Assembly (NCBI RefSeq): GCF_000829455.1
Contig: NZ_JXAK01000008.1
Span: 62,001 to 126,000 of the forward strand
DNA: 64,000 bases
Direction: 5' to 3'
Origin: Gordoniibacillus kamchatkensis
Lineage (GTDB): Bacteria > Bacillota > Bacilli > Paenibacillales > NBRC-103111
Below are positions 33,868-42,649 of the stretch, piece after piece. The notes below the pieces were generated by a model, which did not search any database, was not told the DNA's origin, and saw nothing but the letters and a program-made list of their open reading frames with translations. How positions within the stretch are numbered: the stretch's first letter is position 1; each line of letters starts with the position of its first letter. A program made the position numbers and the translations under genes.

Positions 33868-34638
33868 TCATTGAAAATCGTATTGAACAGTTACGTTTGT
33901 AGTGATTTTTAACTCTCCTGGTGAGATAGAGGTCGCAGCACTAGACGCTGTTGCTTGGTTCATTGCCTTAACTCCTACATTATCAATTCGAATTGGTACA
34001 CTGGAATTGCCTGTTTGAGTAACATTAATTATACCGTTTAACCGTTTACCCGCATCTTTAGCAATCGCTTTTGCTTTGTTTTCTGCATTGTTCATGGCCG
34101 CATCGATTGCTAAAATTTCATAGTCTTGACGCTTCTCCGTATCAAATTGAACACCATTAATTTGATTTACACCTGCACCTGATGCGGCATCCAATAGCGC
34201 ACCTATCTTATCCAAATCTCTATAAGTTACTTGTACTGTTTGTGTAGCCGTATAACCGGTTATTTTGGGTTCTTTATCTGCGTAAGAATAGACAGGTTGA
34301 ACTTGAAATCCAGTTGTCTTCACGTCTTTTTTATCTAATTTGTAATTGTCGTAAAGTACTTTTTCAAGATTAGCGTAGCTTTGAGCGTTTTGGGTTTGGG
34401 CACTATTGGCACTATCCGCTCTTGTGACGATTCCCAGTGTTACATAAGCAACATCCGGAGATGCCATAAGTTCACCTACACCATTAACCGTTATGGCGTG
34501 TTTGTTGGCGGCGTTGGATTGATCCGCTGCGTATACCGTACTTGGCTTGGAGGAATTGGAAAATGTGTAAGCCGAGATTGTCAATAATGCGACGGCGGTT
34601 ATTCCTCCTAAAAGCCAGTTCTTTGCACTGAGCTTCAT
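33868..34638 (-). CDS. Secreted SIMPL-domain (DUF541) protein
   Basis: 256 aa. An N-terminal signal or anchor (MKLSAKNWLLGGITAVALLTISAYTF) leads to the SIMPL domain: ITVNGVGELMASPDVAYVTLGIVTRADSANSAQTQN, GFQVQPVYSY, then NAENKAKAIAKDAGKRLNGIINV and the closing TTNVTVQYDFQ. Family members are periplasmic or cell-surface proteins of unclear role. Start 34638 follows AAAGGAGACGATCTGTTT. AT-rich coding, unlike the housekeeping genes. Confidence 0.87.
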   Translation of the reverse strand: MKLSAKNWLLGGITAVALLTISAYTFSNSSKPSTVYAADQSNAANKHAITVNGVGELMASPDVAYVTLGIVTRADSANSAQTQNAQSYANLEKVLYDNYKLDKKDVKTTGFQVQPVYSYADKEPKITGYTATQTVQVTYRDLDKIGALLDAASGAGVNQINGVQFDTEKRQDYEILAIDAAMNNAENKAKAIAKDAGKRLNGIINVTQTGNSSVPIRIDNVGVKAMNQATASSAATSISPGELKITTNVTVQYDFQ

Positions 34639-34790
34639 AAACAGATCGTCTCCTTTGATCATTTACCATTATGACGATAATGTGAGGCGTAATGTTGCTG
34701 CTAAGGCTGACAATTGGGTAAGACGACAATGGTTCAATTTAGAAAAAACGTTATATGGAATCATTAAATGCCGCTGAAGAAAGTCGGAGA

Positions 34791-34819
34791 TTGCTTGTCC
34801 AAAGGTTAACGCATATAAT
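34791..34819 (+). promoter_or_regulatory. Sigma-A promoter before the MEKHLA gene
   Basis: TTGCTT (34791-34796), 17-bp spacer, TATAAT (34814-34819), 120 bp upstream of the MEKHLA-domain ORF. Confidence 0.6.
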
Positions 34820-34939
34820 GACCGTATCTGAGTAGGTTTTTGTAATAATGTATTTTGTGTAAACCACAAGCAGAACGTAGAGCATTCATGAGGTTATGAT
34901 TGAAATATCAAACATATTATTTATCGGAGGAAGCATTAG

Positions 34940-35404
34940 ATGATTTACATAGGAGCAAGTGCAACAAACGAACATGCCAAAAACGTACTCAATAGTTATA
35001 AAAAGTGGACTGGTAGAAAGTTGATTGATATCAATGAAAAAGATGACTGTTTTGATCAACTTTTTCAGGCACCAATCGTTGTTCTATCTCATGGATTAGA
35101 GATCGATCCCATTTTAAATTTTGGCAATCAACAAGCACTAAAATTGTGGGAGATGGACTGGGACACCTTTATTCAGACACCTTCAAGATTAACTGCTGAG
35201 CCAATGGAGCGGGAAGAACGCGATAGATTTTTTAAGATAGTTACGGAAAAAGGTTTTGTAGATAACTACACGGGGATTCGTATATCAAGTAAAGGTACAA
35301 GATTTTATATCATAAATGCGACTGTCTGGAATATTGTCGACGACGAAGGGCAATATCGGGGGCAGGCAGCAGCATTTAATGAGTACAAATTTATTGGACA
35401 TTAA
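34940..35404 (+). CDS. MEKHLA-domain (PAS-like) protein
   Basis: 154 aa. PIVVLSHGLEIDPILNFGNQQALKLWEMDWDTFIQTPSRLTAEPMEREER is the MEKHLA/PAS core, ending ...WNIVDDEGQYRGQAAAF. MEKHLA modules are ligand-binding PAS relatives found as stand-alone proteins in bacteria and in plant homeodomain proteins. RBS ATCGGAGGAAGCATTAG before ATG 34940. Low GC. Ligand unknown. Confidence 0.8.
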   Translation: MIYIGASATNEHAKNVLNSYKKWTGRKLIDINEKDDCFDQLFQAPIVVLSHGLEIDPILNFGNQQALKLWEMDWDTFIQTPSRLTAEPMEREERDRFFKIVTEKGFVDNYTGIRISSKGTRFYIINATVWNIVDDEGQYRGQAAAFNEYKFIGH

Positions 35405-35468
35405 GCGGAGTGATCTACGAAGAAATAGTAATGGCTCGCAAATGGCTTATAAACGGGAGGGCAATACA

Positions 35469-35990
35469 TTGGATAATCAAGTGCGAGACGATAATTTAAA
35501 GGGTAAGGACTATGAAAGTCGAATCAACCAACTAGTCGATGATTTTCAAAAACAAATTCATAATCATATTGAAGAAGAGTATGTAAGGAAGACAAAATGG
35601 TCTGATAAATTAGCCGATAAAATTGCTGAGTTTGGTGGCAGTTGGAAATTTATTAACCTCTTTTTTGCCTTATTGGTGTTATGGATTTTATTTAATAGTT
35701 TGTCATTTACAAAAATTATTCATTTTGATGAACCGCCATTTATTCTTTTAAATTTGGTTTTGTCATTTATAGCAGGATTTCAAGCTCCTATCATTATGAT
35801 GAGCCAGAACCGTCAAGCGGCTAGAGATAAGCAAGAGGCCGTTATCGATTTTGCTATTAATTATAAAGCTGAACAAGAAGTAGATGATATGCAAGGACAT
35901 TTGCACCGAATTGAAGATGATTTTGCGAATTTTAGAAATGAAGTAAGGGAAGAATTAGCAGTGATAAAGAAGTTGTTATTGAATAGGTAA
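35469..35990 (+). CDS. DUF1003 membrane protein
   Basis: About 173 aa. A coiled N-terminal part (YESRINQLVDDFQKQIHNHIEEEYV) precedes ADKIAEFGGSWKFINLFFALLVLWILFN and DEPPFILLNLVLSFIAGFQAPIIMMSQNRQAARDK, the two-helix core of DUF1003, then a C-terminal coiled coil. Function unknown. TTG 35469 is favoured by GGGAGGGCAATACA; an ATG at 35442 lacks a site. Confidence 0.82.
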   Translation: MDNQVRDDNLKGKDYESRINQLVDDFQKQIHNHIEEEYVRKTKWSDKLADKIAEFGGSWKFINLFFALLVLWILFNSLSFTKIIHFDEPPFILLNLVLSFIAGFQAPIIMMSQNRQAARDKQEAVIDFAINYKAEQEVDDMQGHLHRIEDDFANFRNEVREELAVIKKLLLNR

Positions 35991-36226
35991 AAGCAAATAA
36001 TGTTCGCATTAAATGTTAATAGCTGCAATTACAAGTGAATGAAGTTTATCTTAGGGGCTTGAAACGCACGTTAAAAAGCAAAATGTGGACGTTTGGGAGG
36101 ACGGAGGAGTGTGCTCATATGTTTTGCATGGATGCACTCCTATACAGATAATTACACCCGTACCGGACAAGAGGTACATGAAATGATGCGTTTAACATCC
36201 GTCATCCCTGATCTCAAAATCTCCCC

Positions 36227-36255
36227 TTGCATCGTTACCTGCCATTCGCTATAAT
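36227..36255 (+). promoter_or_regulatory. Promoter of tRNA-Pro
   Basis: TTGCAT (36227-36232), 17-bp spacer, TATAAT (36250-36255), 45 bp before the tRNA. The rest of the gap 35991-36299 shows nothing else I can name. Confidence 0.7.
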
Positions 36256-36299
36256 AACAAACGTCCCCTTTTTTTCGGGGCGCCGTGCAAGCGGCTTGT

Positions 36300-36372
36300 C
36301 GGGGTATAGCGCAGTTGGTAGCGCGCATCCTTGGGGTGGATGAGGTCGTGGGTTCAAATCCCGCTACTCCGA
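36300..36372 (+). tRNA. tRNA-Pro (anticodon GGG)
   Basis: Cloverleaf folds by eye: acceptor CGGGGTA/TACTCCG (one G-U), D arm GCGC...GCGC with AGTTGGTA loop, anticodon stem CATCC/GGATG with loop TTGGGGT (anticodon GGG), T arm CGTGGGTTCAAATCCCGC. CCA is not encoded. It lies at the right edge of the low-GC accessory stretch. Confidence 0.93.
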
Positions 36373-36398
36373 TCAATAGCAAACCGTGCTTCAAACCC

Positions 36399-36446
36399 AA
36401 AACCACTTCCTTTGTCGTATGCAAATGCGCTGGGGGAAGTGGTTTT
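36399..36446 (+). terminator. Intrinsic terminator after tRNA-Pro
   Basis: AAAACCACTTCC...GGAAGTGGTTTT, perfect 12-bp arms around a 24-nt loop. Confidence 0.75.
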
Positions 36447-36479
36447 GCATATATATTGGAACAGGAGCGTGACACCGCA

Positions 36480-37022
36480 ATGAAACTGCAAACCGCCCGA
36501 CTTGAGATCAGGGATTTTGTGCCGAATGACGCCGCGGATGTGCATCGCTACGCATCCGATCCGCAGGTGACCGCCTATATGATCTGGGGGCCGAACACGG
36601 AGCAGGAGACGGCGGATTTCATCGTGCGGGCAATCGGCATGCAGCGGCGGCAGCCCCGCCTCGACTATGAGCTGGCCTTAACGTTAAGGGAAAGCGGCCG
36701 CTTGATCGGCGGGTGCGGCATTCACGTCTCCGAACCGGAGCAAGGCGAGATCGGTTACTGCATAGACCGGGCGCATTGGCGGCAAGGCTATGCATCAGAA
36801 GCGGCTGCGGCGTTGCTTCGTTTCGGCTTCGAGGAGCTCGGCTTGCACCGCATATATGCTACCTGCCGCCCTGGCAACATCGGCTCCGCAGCCGTCATGA
36901 AAAAAATCGGAATGACGTACGAGGGCCATATGAGAGAGCACATGCGGCATAAAGGCGGATGGCACGATTCGTACCAATATTCGATCTTGCGGCGCGAATA
37001 TATGAAAGGTCAGATGAAGTAG
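36480..37022 (+). CDS. GNAT-family N-acetyltransferase (RimJ/RimL type)
   Basis: 180 aa. The N-terminal LQTARLEIRDFVPNDAADVHRYASDP and acetyl-CoA-binding HWRQGYASEAAAALLRFGFEELGLHRIYATCRPGNIGSAAVMKKIGMTYEGHMREH are the standard RimJ-like motifs (Q/RxxGxA loop QGYASE, then N-S-A). Likely acetylates an amino group of a protein or small molecule. It is monocistronic, with terminators on both sides. Confidence 0.9.
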   Translation: MKLQTARLEIRDFVPNDAADVHRYASDPQVTAYMIWGPNTEQETADFIVRAIGMQRRQPRLDYELALTLRESGRLIGGCGIHVSEPEQGEIGYCIDRAHWRQGYASEAAAALLRFGFEELGLHRIYATCRPGNIGSAAVMKKIGMTYEGHMREHMRHKGGWHDSYQYSILRREYMKGQMK

Positions 37023-37100
37023 GCCCCGGCATAGTCCGAAGGCTTCGCGCGGTTGTGTATGAGGCTAACGAAATAGTCGGTTTTTTGTTAAAAAAATGTG

Positions 37101-37121
37101 AAGCGCAAGCGGCGCTTTTTT
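37101..37121 (+). terminator. Intrinsic terminator after the GNAT gene
   Basis: AAGCGC-AAGCG-GCGCTT with T run. Confidence 0.65.
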
Positions 37122-37186
37122 GCTATACTAGCGATGGCGTAAAATCCGTTTACTAGACTTACAGCATAGATCAAGGGGGAGCTTGT

Positions 37187-38116
37187 TTGAACCGCAATCG
37201 CCTGCAACAAATAATACAGGGCCAAGACTGGACGATGTACGGCATCATCGTTTCGATTTTTCTTGTCTGGCGCATCGGCACTGTCGGCGGCTGGACGAAG
37301 GAATGCTGGATTCTGCTGCTTATTTGCCTGATGGGCGTGCGCCGCGATCAGGTCGATGTGGAGTGGAAACGATTTTTCCTGTTCGCTATTCCGCTGCTCG
37401 GCGTCTTTTATTACTTTTACGGCTCGGGCAACGGCTTCTGGTGGAAAATCGCCAACTGGATGTTCGAGAACAACCGCCACGTGCTGCGCTGGGACGATAT
37501 GATGAATTCGATTCCGCTCAATTCCGCCGGCTGGGTGCGGACGATCAAGACGCCCGGACTCGACAAGGCGATGATGTGGATTTACAACTACGGCTTCGTC
37601 CTATCGCTGTGGATTTGCATTTTGCGCGCGTTTTGGACGCGAAGCATCAAAAAGATGCTGTCCTACGCCTTATCCGGCCATTTGCTGCAATTTCCGCTCA
37701 TTTTGCCGTTTTACAACTTGATTTTGCTTCATGAGGTATGGTATGTGAAGCATCAGCCCGATCTGCTGCACCGTACGTTCGCCAGCGAGAACGAGCTGCT
37801 CGTGAACGTCATGAACTGCTTCCCGAGCATGCATACGTCGATCTCGTTCGCGATGCTGCTGCTCGCCTTGCGCGAGAAGGACCGCATTTTCAAGACGATC
37901 ATGGTGACGTACTGCGCCTCGATTATTTTCTCCACGATGTACTTGCAAATTCACTGGGTTCTCGACGTGATCGCCGGCCTGCTGTTCGCATGGGGCGTCG
38001 TCAAGCTGGCCGACCTGATTTTGTATCTCGGGAGCACGAAGCTGCTGCCGTCCAAGTTCAAGATGTTTTACCGCGGCAGCAAGCAAAAGCTCGCGTCGGA
38101 CACAATAACCGCGTAA
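37187..38116 (+). CDS. PAP2-superfamily membrane phosphatase/phosphotransferase
   Basis: 309-aa polytopic protein; TTG 37187 start behind AAGGGGGAGCTTG. The PAP2 catalytic signature is [21 protein letters not shown] (PSMH, about residue 215) and [15 protein letters not shown] (catalytic His, about residue 262), preceded by helices. The layout resembles the Aur1/inositolphosphotransferase-type PAP2 group, so it may act on a lipid phosphate or transfer a head group. Substrate unknown. Confidence 0.87.
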   Translation: MNRNRLQQIIQGQDWTMYGIIVSIFLVWRIGTVGGWTKECWILLLICLMGVRRDQVDVEWKRFFLFAIPLLGVFYYFYGSGNGFWWKIANWMFENNRHVLRWDDMMNSIPLNSAGWVRTIKTPGLDKAMMWIYNYGFVLSLWICILRAFWTRSIKKMLSYALSGHLLQFPLILPFYNLILLHEVWYVKHQPDLLHRTFASENELLVNVMNCFPSMHTSISFAMLLLALREKDRIFKTIMVTYCASIIFSTMYLQIHWVLDVIAGLLFAWGVVKLADLILYLGSTKLLPSKFKMFYRGSKQKLASDTITA

Positions 38117-38163
38117 GGCAAAATGGTACCGCCCCCACGCGTTGACAACAGAACCATTTTGCC
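38117..38163. promoter_or_regulatory. 11-bp inverted repeat around a TTGACA before mtrB
   Basis: GGCAAAATGGT (38117-38127) and ACCATTTTGCC (38153-38163) form a perfect inverted repeat. Between them is TTGACA (38142-38147), with CATAAT 20 bp further, a weak promoter. It precedes mtrB by 42 bp and could be an operator or a terminator-like hairpin for the PAP2 gene. Confidence 0.4.
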
Positions 38164-38204
38164 GCATCATAATGGTACAACAAACGCACAGGGGGATTCC
38201 CGCA

Positions 38205-38429
38205 ATGTCGGATGCGACGCAAGGCGAATATTTTGTCATCAAGGCGAAGGAGAACGGCGTGCATGTGATCGGCCTTACCCGCGGCCAGGACACTCGCTTT
38301 CATCATACGGAGAAGCTCGATAAAGGCGAGGTTATGATCGCGCAATTTACGGAGCATACGTCGGCTATCAAGGTACGGGGCAAAGCGACGATTATGACGA
38401 AGCACGGTTCGATCGATACGGATGCATAG
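38205..38429 (+). CDS. mtrB: Tryptophan RNA-binding attenuation protein (TRAP)
   Basis: 74-aa protein, [61 protein letters not shown], closely matching B. subtilis MtrB. It forms an 11-mer ring that, with tryptophan bound, wraps GAG/UAG repeats. The RNA-contacting Lys-Lys-Arg set (EKLDKGE and IKVRGKA) and the Thr/His tryptophan pocket (TEHTSA) are intact. ATG 38205 follows AGGGGGATTCCCGCA. The expected upstream mtrA/folE is absent. A cognate target lies before trpE at 49625. Confidence 0.97.
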   Translation: MSDATQGEYFVIKAKENGVHVIGLTRGQDTRFHHTEKLDKGEVMIAQFTEHTSAIKVRGKATIMTKHGSIDTDA

Positions 38430-38448
38430 CCGGCCGCTAGCAATTCGG

Positions 38449-38473
38449 AAAAGCAGGCATAGCCTGCTTTTTT
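38449..38473 (+). terminator. Intrinsic terminator after mtrB
   Basis: AAAAGCAGGC-AT-AGCCTGCTTTTTT. Confidence 0.85.
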
Positions 38474-38533
38474 CTTATGTACAATGGTGGTAAGCCGTCC
38501 CTCGGACGAATTCCCAGGAGGTGCGATCCCACC

Positions 38534-39073
38534 GTGGCTGCCATCCCCCGGTTGCTGTTAGTCGGCGTTCTGTCAGCTGCCATAGCTTTGACGCTCGCCC
38601 TTGTTCCGCAGCTGCAAGAAGCTTGGCTCAGTTCCAAGGAAACTTCCTCCGCGTTCGGCTCCGCAGGCGGCCGGCAGCTGACCGAAAGCAACGTCGTCGA
38701 TGTGCTGGTGCAGGTGCCGCTGCAGCTGCGCATCCGCAAAGTGGAGCTGACGAGCTCGACGCTCTCGGTCGATCTCAATTTGCCGCGCAGCGCCGACGAA
38801 GAGGTAGTCATTCGCGATCTGTACACGATCGCGCAGCGGCTGTTCGCTTCGACTTCGAACGTCGGCGAAGTGTTCGTACGGGTTATGGATTACAGCGCGA
38901 CGTCGCGCAGTTCGGGAGGCAAGCTGCTGCTCGCATTGGATGCGGTGCGCGAGCGGGGGAAAGATATGGCTGCGCCGGGCGAACATGAAAGCGTCGCTGT
39001 GCTCGAACAATATTTGCGGCAGCATTTTCAAATGACGTACACGGATAAGTGGCGCGAACGATATCCGTTCTAG
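38534..39073 (+). CDS. Membrane-anchored protein of unknown function upstream of hepS
   Basis: About 179 aa from GTG 38534 (CAGGAGGTGCGATCCCACC upstream). One N-terminal helix (IPRLLLVGVLSAAIALTLALVPQL) is followed by an extracytoplasmic-looking domain: SNVVDVLVQVPLQLRIRKVELTSSTLSVDLNLPR..., EEVVIRDLYTIAQRLFASTSNVGEVFVRVMDY. I recognise no named family; the residual beta-alpha pattern suggests a small sensor or chaperone domain. Conserved-looking position before hepS. Confidence 0.7.
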   Translation: MAAIPRLLLVGVLSAAIALTLALVPQLQEAWLSSKETSSAFGSAGGRQLTESNVVDVLVQVPLQLRIRKVELTSSTLSVDLNLPRSADEEVVIRDLYTIAQRLFASTSNVGEVFVRVMDYSATSRSSGGKLLLALDAVRERGKDMAAPGEHESVAVLEQYLRQHFQMTYTDKWRERYPF

Positions 39074-39208
39074 CCTGCAAGGATGGCCGCATGGCATGCG
39101 GCGGGCGGCCCTGCGCTGGCCAGCTGCAAGTTGTCGTGCGAGCCGCCCCGAGATATGCTATACTTAGTAGGATGAAGCGTTGTCCCAGGTTAATGCACGG
39201 AGGCTCCC

Positions 39209-40069
39209 ATGAATTACCGAATTCCGGAAATCGCCAAGAAATATACCGAATACGATATGATCCAGAAGCATACCGAGCTTCCCGACTTCCCGGATTTTCG
39301 GACACGGCTTCTGTTCGCTTTCCTGAACCGGCACGACCGGCTGAAAGCGACGAGCGAGCTGTATGCGCTCGTCACTTCGCTCGTGCAGCTTGGCCTCGAT
39401 ACGCACGATATGGTGGCGGACACGAACGATGCCAAGGAGAAGAAGGCGGCCCGCTCGCGGCAACTGAAAGTGCTGGCGGGGGACTATTTTTCCTCGCGCT
39501 TTTACCATCTGCTGTCGCAGGCGGGGCAAATCGAGCTGATCCGGGTGCTCTCCGGCGCGATTTGCGAAGTGAACCGGCTGAAGATGAATCTGTACATGAT
39601 GATGAAACAGCTGAAGGTGACCGCGGAGGATTATATTCAGCAGTCCGTGGCGATCCGGTCGCGGCTGTTTTTGTCGTTCGGGTCGATGATGGAGGAAGTG
39701 TACCAAAGCGTGTGGCCGGAAGTGCTGAGCTGCTTTACGCGCTGCGAAGTGCTGTTCGAGGAGCTGTTCAAGGCGGAGTCGGTGGAGCGTTTCCGCGGCA
39801 GCTGGGGCTACTGGCACATTATGCAGCACGGGACGAAAGAAGACCGCAAGGCGCTGCAGTCGGGCGACGTCGACGCTGGCAAGCTGCGCATGCTCGTACT
39901 CAAACACAACGTTCCCGTTCATTTGCACCAGCTGCTCGAGGCGGCGCTGGCGCAGCTGCATGCGAAGGTAGGCTTGATCGACTCGGACAAACTGACGGAC
40001 GAACTGTTCTCGTGCAGCGAACCGTTCGTACGGCTGTTGAACAAGCCGAAGGTACTGGAAGAAATTTGA
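39209..40069 (+). CDS. hepS: Heptaprenyl diphosphate synthase, regulatory subunit
   Basis: 286-aa non-catalytic component I of heptaprenyl diphosphate synthase, which pairs with HepT to make the menaquinone side chain. It lacks the aspartate-rich motifs, as expected, and shows MIQKHTELPDFPDFRTRLLFAFL, VLAGDYFSSRFYHLLSQAG, and the helical ISGAICEVNRLKMNLYMM-type segment. ATG 39209 follows CGGAGGCTCCC. First of a tight run hepS-menG-mqnP-mqnA-hepT. Confidence 0.92.
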   Translation: MNYRIPEIAKKYTEYDMIQKHTELPDFPDFRTRLLFAFLNRHDRLKATSELYALVTSLVQLGLDTHDMVADTNDAKEKKAARSRQLKVLAGDYFSSRFYHLLSQAGQIELIRVLSGAICEVNRLKMNLYMMMKQLKVTAEDYIQQSVAIRSRLFLSFGSMMEEVYQSVWPEVLSCFTRCEVLFEELFKAESVERFRGSWGYWHIMQHGTKEDRKALQSGDVDAGKLRMLVLKHNVPVHLHQLLEAALAQLHAKVGLIDSDKLTDELFSCSEPFVRLLNKPKVLEEI

Positions 40070-40082
40070 GGTGACAGGCAGC

Positions 40083-40829
40083 ATGACGACGCGCGAGGCG
40101 AAGACGAAGGAGCAGTTCGTGCACGAGGTGTTCGAAAGCATTGCTCCCAAATACGATAAAATGAACGACATCTTGAGCTTTCGCCGCCATAAGGCGTGGC
40201 GCAAATTCACGATGAACAAAATGAGCGTGAAGCCGGGAACGGCCGCGATCGACGTATGCTGCGGCATCTTGCGATTGGGCTATCGCTTGGCCGAAGCGAG
40301 CGGCAGCGGGCGCATCGTCGGGCTCGACTTCAGCCAAAACATGCTGGACTACGGGGCGGCCAAAATCGGGCGGCTCGGCCTGGAGGGCCAAATCGAACTG
40401 GTGCGCGGCAACGCGATGAGCCTGCCGTACGAAGACAACACGTTCGATTACGCCACGATCGGATTTGCGCTCCGCAACGTGCCCGACCTCGTCAAAGTAA
40501 TCGAGGAGATGCGGCGCGTCGTGAAGCCGGGTGGAATGGTCGTTTCGCTCGAATTGTCCAAGCCTACGTGGCAGCCGTTCAAAGGACTTTATTATTTTTA
40601 CTTCAGGCAAGTGCTGCCGTTTCTGGGCAAGCTGCTTGCAGGCCGTTACGAACAGTACAAATGGCTGCCGGAATCGCTCGTGCAATTTCCCGATCATAAG
40701 CAGCTCGCCGAAATTTTCCGCAGGACGGGGCTGCGGGACGTGAAGGCGTACCCGCTCACCGGCGGCATCGCGGCGCTGCATATCGGCGTCAAACCGCATA
40801 ACGATGAGGGAGTGAACCGCCTTGTTTAA
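40083..40829 (+). CDS. menG: Demethylmenaquinone methyltransferase, motif I corrupted by two compensating indels
   Basis: SAM-dependent C-methyltransferase making menaquinone from demethylmenaquinone. MenG/UbiE features: VFESIAPKYDKMNDILSFRRHKAWRKFTM, IVGLDFSQNML, LVRGNAMSLPYEDNTFDYATIGFALRNVPD, EEMRRVVKPGGMVVSLELSKP. The SAM loop reads DVCCGILRLGYRLAEAS, while the shifted frame reads CDWAIA. The original was almost certainly DVCCGTCDWAIALAEAS, with an extra base at 40266-40270 and a missing T at 40287-40288. ATG 40083 follows GAGGTGACAGGCAGC. Length 248 aa. Confidence 0.93.
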   Translation: MTTREAKTKEQFVHEVFESIAPKYDKMNDILSFRRHKAWRKFTMNKMSVKPGTAAIDVCCGILRLGYRLAEASGSGRIVGLDFSQNMLDYGAAKIGRLGLEGQIELVRGNAMSLPYEDNTFDYATIGFALRNVPDLVKVIEEMRRVVKPGGMVVSLELSKPTWQPFKGLYYFYFRQVLPFLGKLLAGRYEQYKWLPESLVQFPDHKQLAEIFRRTGLRDVKAYPLTGGIAALHIGVKPHNDEGVNRLV

Positions 40830-41694
40830 CAAAATTCGCATCTTCCTCGAAATGATCAAATTCGAGCATACGTTGTTTGCGTTGCCGTTCGCCTTTATGG
40901 GAGCGATCCTCGGTTCCGTCGTGCTGAACGACCGGCTGCCGACATGGCCGCAGATCGGCTGGATCGTGCTGGCGATGGTCGGCGCCCGGACGGCGGCCAT
41001 GTCGCTGAACCGGCTCATCGACCGGGCCATCGACAAAAAAAATCCGCGCACGGCCGGCCGCGCCATTCCGGCCGGACTGCTGTCCGTCGGCGAAGTGTAC
41101 GTGTATATTGCGATTTCGTTCGGACTTTTGTTATGGGCAACGGCTAATTTGAACAGACTGGCTATGGAGCTGCTTCCGATTGCTGTCTTCTTCCTTGTAT
41201 TTTATTCGTACACGAAGCGGTTTACATGGGCTTGCCACATCGTGCTCGGCATCACGCTCGGCCTTGCGCCGCTCGGCGGCTGGGTGGCAATTACGGGCAG
41301 CGTGACGTGGGCGTCGCTCGTCTTTTTCGCCACGATCGTTTTCTGGTCGGCCGGCTTCGATATTATTTACGCATGCCAGGATATCGAGTTCGACCGCAAG
41401 GAAGGGCTCCATTCCATCCCGAGCCGATTCGGCCTTGCCGGCGCCCTCTGGACGGCGCGCGTGTTCCACATGCTGACGGCGGTAGGACTGGTCGCGCTGT
41501 TTTTCATGACGCATTTGAGCTGGATGTATTTGATCGGCCTTGCGATCGCTTATTTGATTTTGTTTTATGAGCATCGTCTCGTATCGCCTAACGATTTGTC
41601 GAAGCTGAATACCGCCTTTTTCACGATGAACGGCATCTTAAGCTGCGTCATGTTCGCCTTCACGTTCGTTGACATATGGATTAGCCGGTTTTAA
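40822..41694 (+). CDS. mqnP: UbiA-family prenyltransferase, probably MqnP of the futalosine pathway
   Basis: 290-aa, about nine-helix enzyme that attaches a polyprenyl chain to an aromatic carboxylate. The two Asp-rich motifs are NRLIDRAIDKKNPRT (first, about residues 63-77) and DIIYACQDIEFDRKEGLHSIPSRFG (second). Being next to mqnA suggests the futalosine-pathway enzyme (MqnP) rather than 4-hydroxybenzoate UbiA; MenA is less similar. TTG 40822 follows AGGGAGTGAACCGCC and overlaps menG. Confidence 0.88.
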   Translation: MFNKIRIFLEMIKFEHTLFALPFAFMGAILGSVVLNDRLPTWPQIGWIVLAMVGARTAAMSLNRLIDRAIDKKNPRTAGRAIPAGLLSVGEVYVYIAISFGLLLWATANLNRLAMELLPIAVFFLVFYSYTKRFTWACHIVLGITLGLAPLGGWVAITGSVTWASLVFFATIVFWSAGFDIIYACQDIEFDRKEGLHSIPSRFGLAGALWTARVFHMLTAVGLVALFFMTHLSWMYLIGLAIAYLILFYEHRLVSPNDLSKLNTAFFTMNGILSCVMFAFTFVDIWISRF

Positions 41695-41752
41695 ACAGCT
41701 TGAAGCGATGGAAGGCAGCGCAATTCTGTATCTCTGACGGGGAGAACTTGCA

Positions 41753-42649
41753 ATGACAAATATAGACAACAATGGCATAATCCGTATAGGGAAAATTAAG
41801 TTTACGAACGTCTGGCCGCTATTTTATTATTTTCCGCTGCAGCGTCCGGAATTTCATAACAAGGTTTCTTTCGAAGAACAGGTGCCGACGCAGCTGAACC
41901 GCGCCATCGCGGAAGGCTCGATCGATATGGGGCCGATTTCCTCGTTCGAGTACGGAGCCAACTTCCGGGATTATTTGCTCTATCCCGATATGTCGGTCAG
42001 CGCGCACGGCACGGTTCGTTCGCTGCTGCTGTTTCACCGTGAGCCGCTGGACAAAGTTGCGAACGGCAGCGTGTCGCTGCCGACGACGTCGGCGACGACG
42101 GTCAATTTGCTGAAAATTATTTTGGAGAAGTTTTACGGCGGCAAGCCGGCTTACACGTATGCCGCTCCTTCCCTGGGCGACATGATGAATCAGACGGATG
42201 CTGCGCTGCTCATCGGAGACGATGCGATTCGGGCTTCCTGGGAGAAGCACGGGTACTTGGTCACCGATCTCGGCGAGGAATGGCTGCGCCAGACGGGCAA
42301 ATGGATGTCGTTCGCCGTATGGGCGGTCCGGAAGCAAACGGTAGAGCGCTATCCGGAGCTGGTCAAGCGAGTTTTTGACGGATTTATGGAGAGTAAAAGC
42401 AAATCGCTGGCCGACCCGAGCGGCATGATCGGCGAAGCGGTGGCTGCCATCGGCGGCGAGGAAAGCTATTGGCGCACTTATTTCGGCGGCCTGTGCTACG
42501 ACTTCGGAAGGGTGCAGTGGGAAGGGCTGCAGCTGTATTACGATTACGCCTGGGAGATGGGCTTTTTGCCGGAGCGGGTTCCTTTGCAAATATGGAGCGA
42601 ATCCGGCGCATATCGGCCCGATCTGTCGGCGGCGCGGGTGAACGAATGA
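41753..42649 (+). CDS. mqnA: Chorismate dehydratase (menaquinone, futalosine pathway)
   Basis: 298-aa MqnA/MqnD-family protein (periplasmic-binding fold). MqnA removes water from chorismate to give 3-enolpyruvylbenzoate, the entry step of the futalosine route. Seen: IRIGKIKFTNVWPLFYYF at the N-terminus, VPTQLNRAIAEGSIDMGPISSFEYG, SLGDMMNQTDAALLIGDDAI and DLGEEWLRQTGKWMSFAVWAVRK. The other mqn genes (B, C, E, D) must be elsewhere. ATG 41753 follows GGGGAGAACTTGCA. Confidence 0.92.
   Translation: MTNIDNNGIIRIGKIKFTNVWPLFYYFPLQRPEFHNKVSFEEQVPTQLNRAIAEGSIDMGPISSFEYGANFRDYLLYPDMSVSAHGTVRSLLLFHREPLDKVANGSVSLPTTSATTVNLLKIILEKFYGGKPAYTYAAPSLGDMMNQTDAALLIGDDAIRASWEKHGYLVTDLGEEWLRQTGKWMSFAVWAVRKQTVERYPELVKRVFDGFMESKSKSLADPSGMIGEAVAAIGGEESYWRTYFGGLCYDFGRVQWEGLQLYYDYAWEMGFLPERVPLQIWSESGAYRPDLSAARVNE

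Noticed and set aside
36300-36372. Prophage or integrative element attached at tRNA-Pro
   Set aside because: No integrase gene and no duplicate of the tRNA 3' end were found in the neighbouring accessory stretch.
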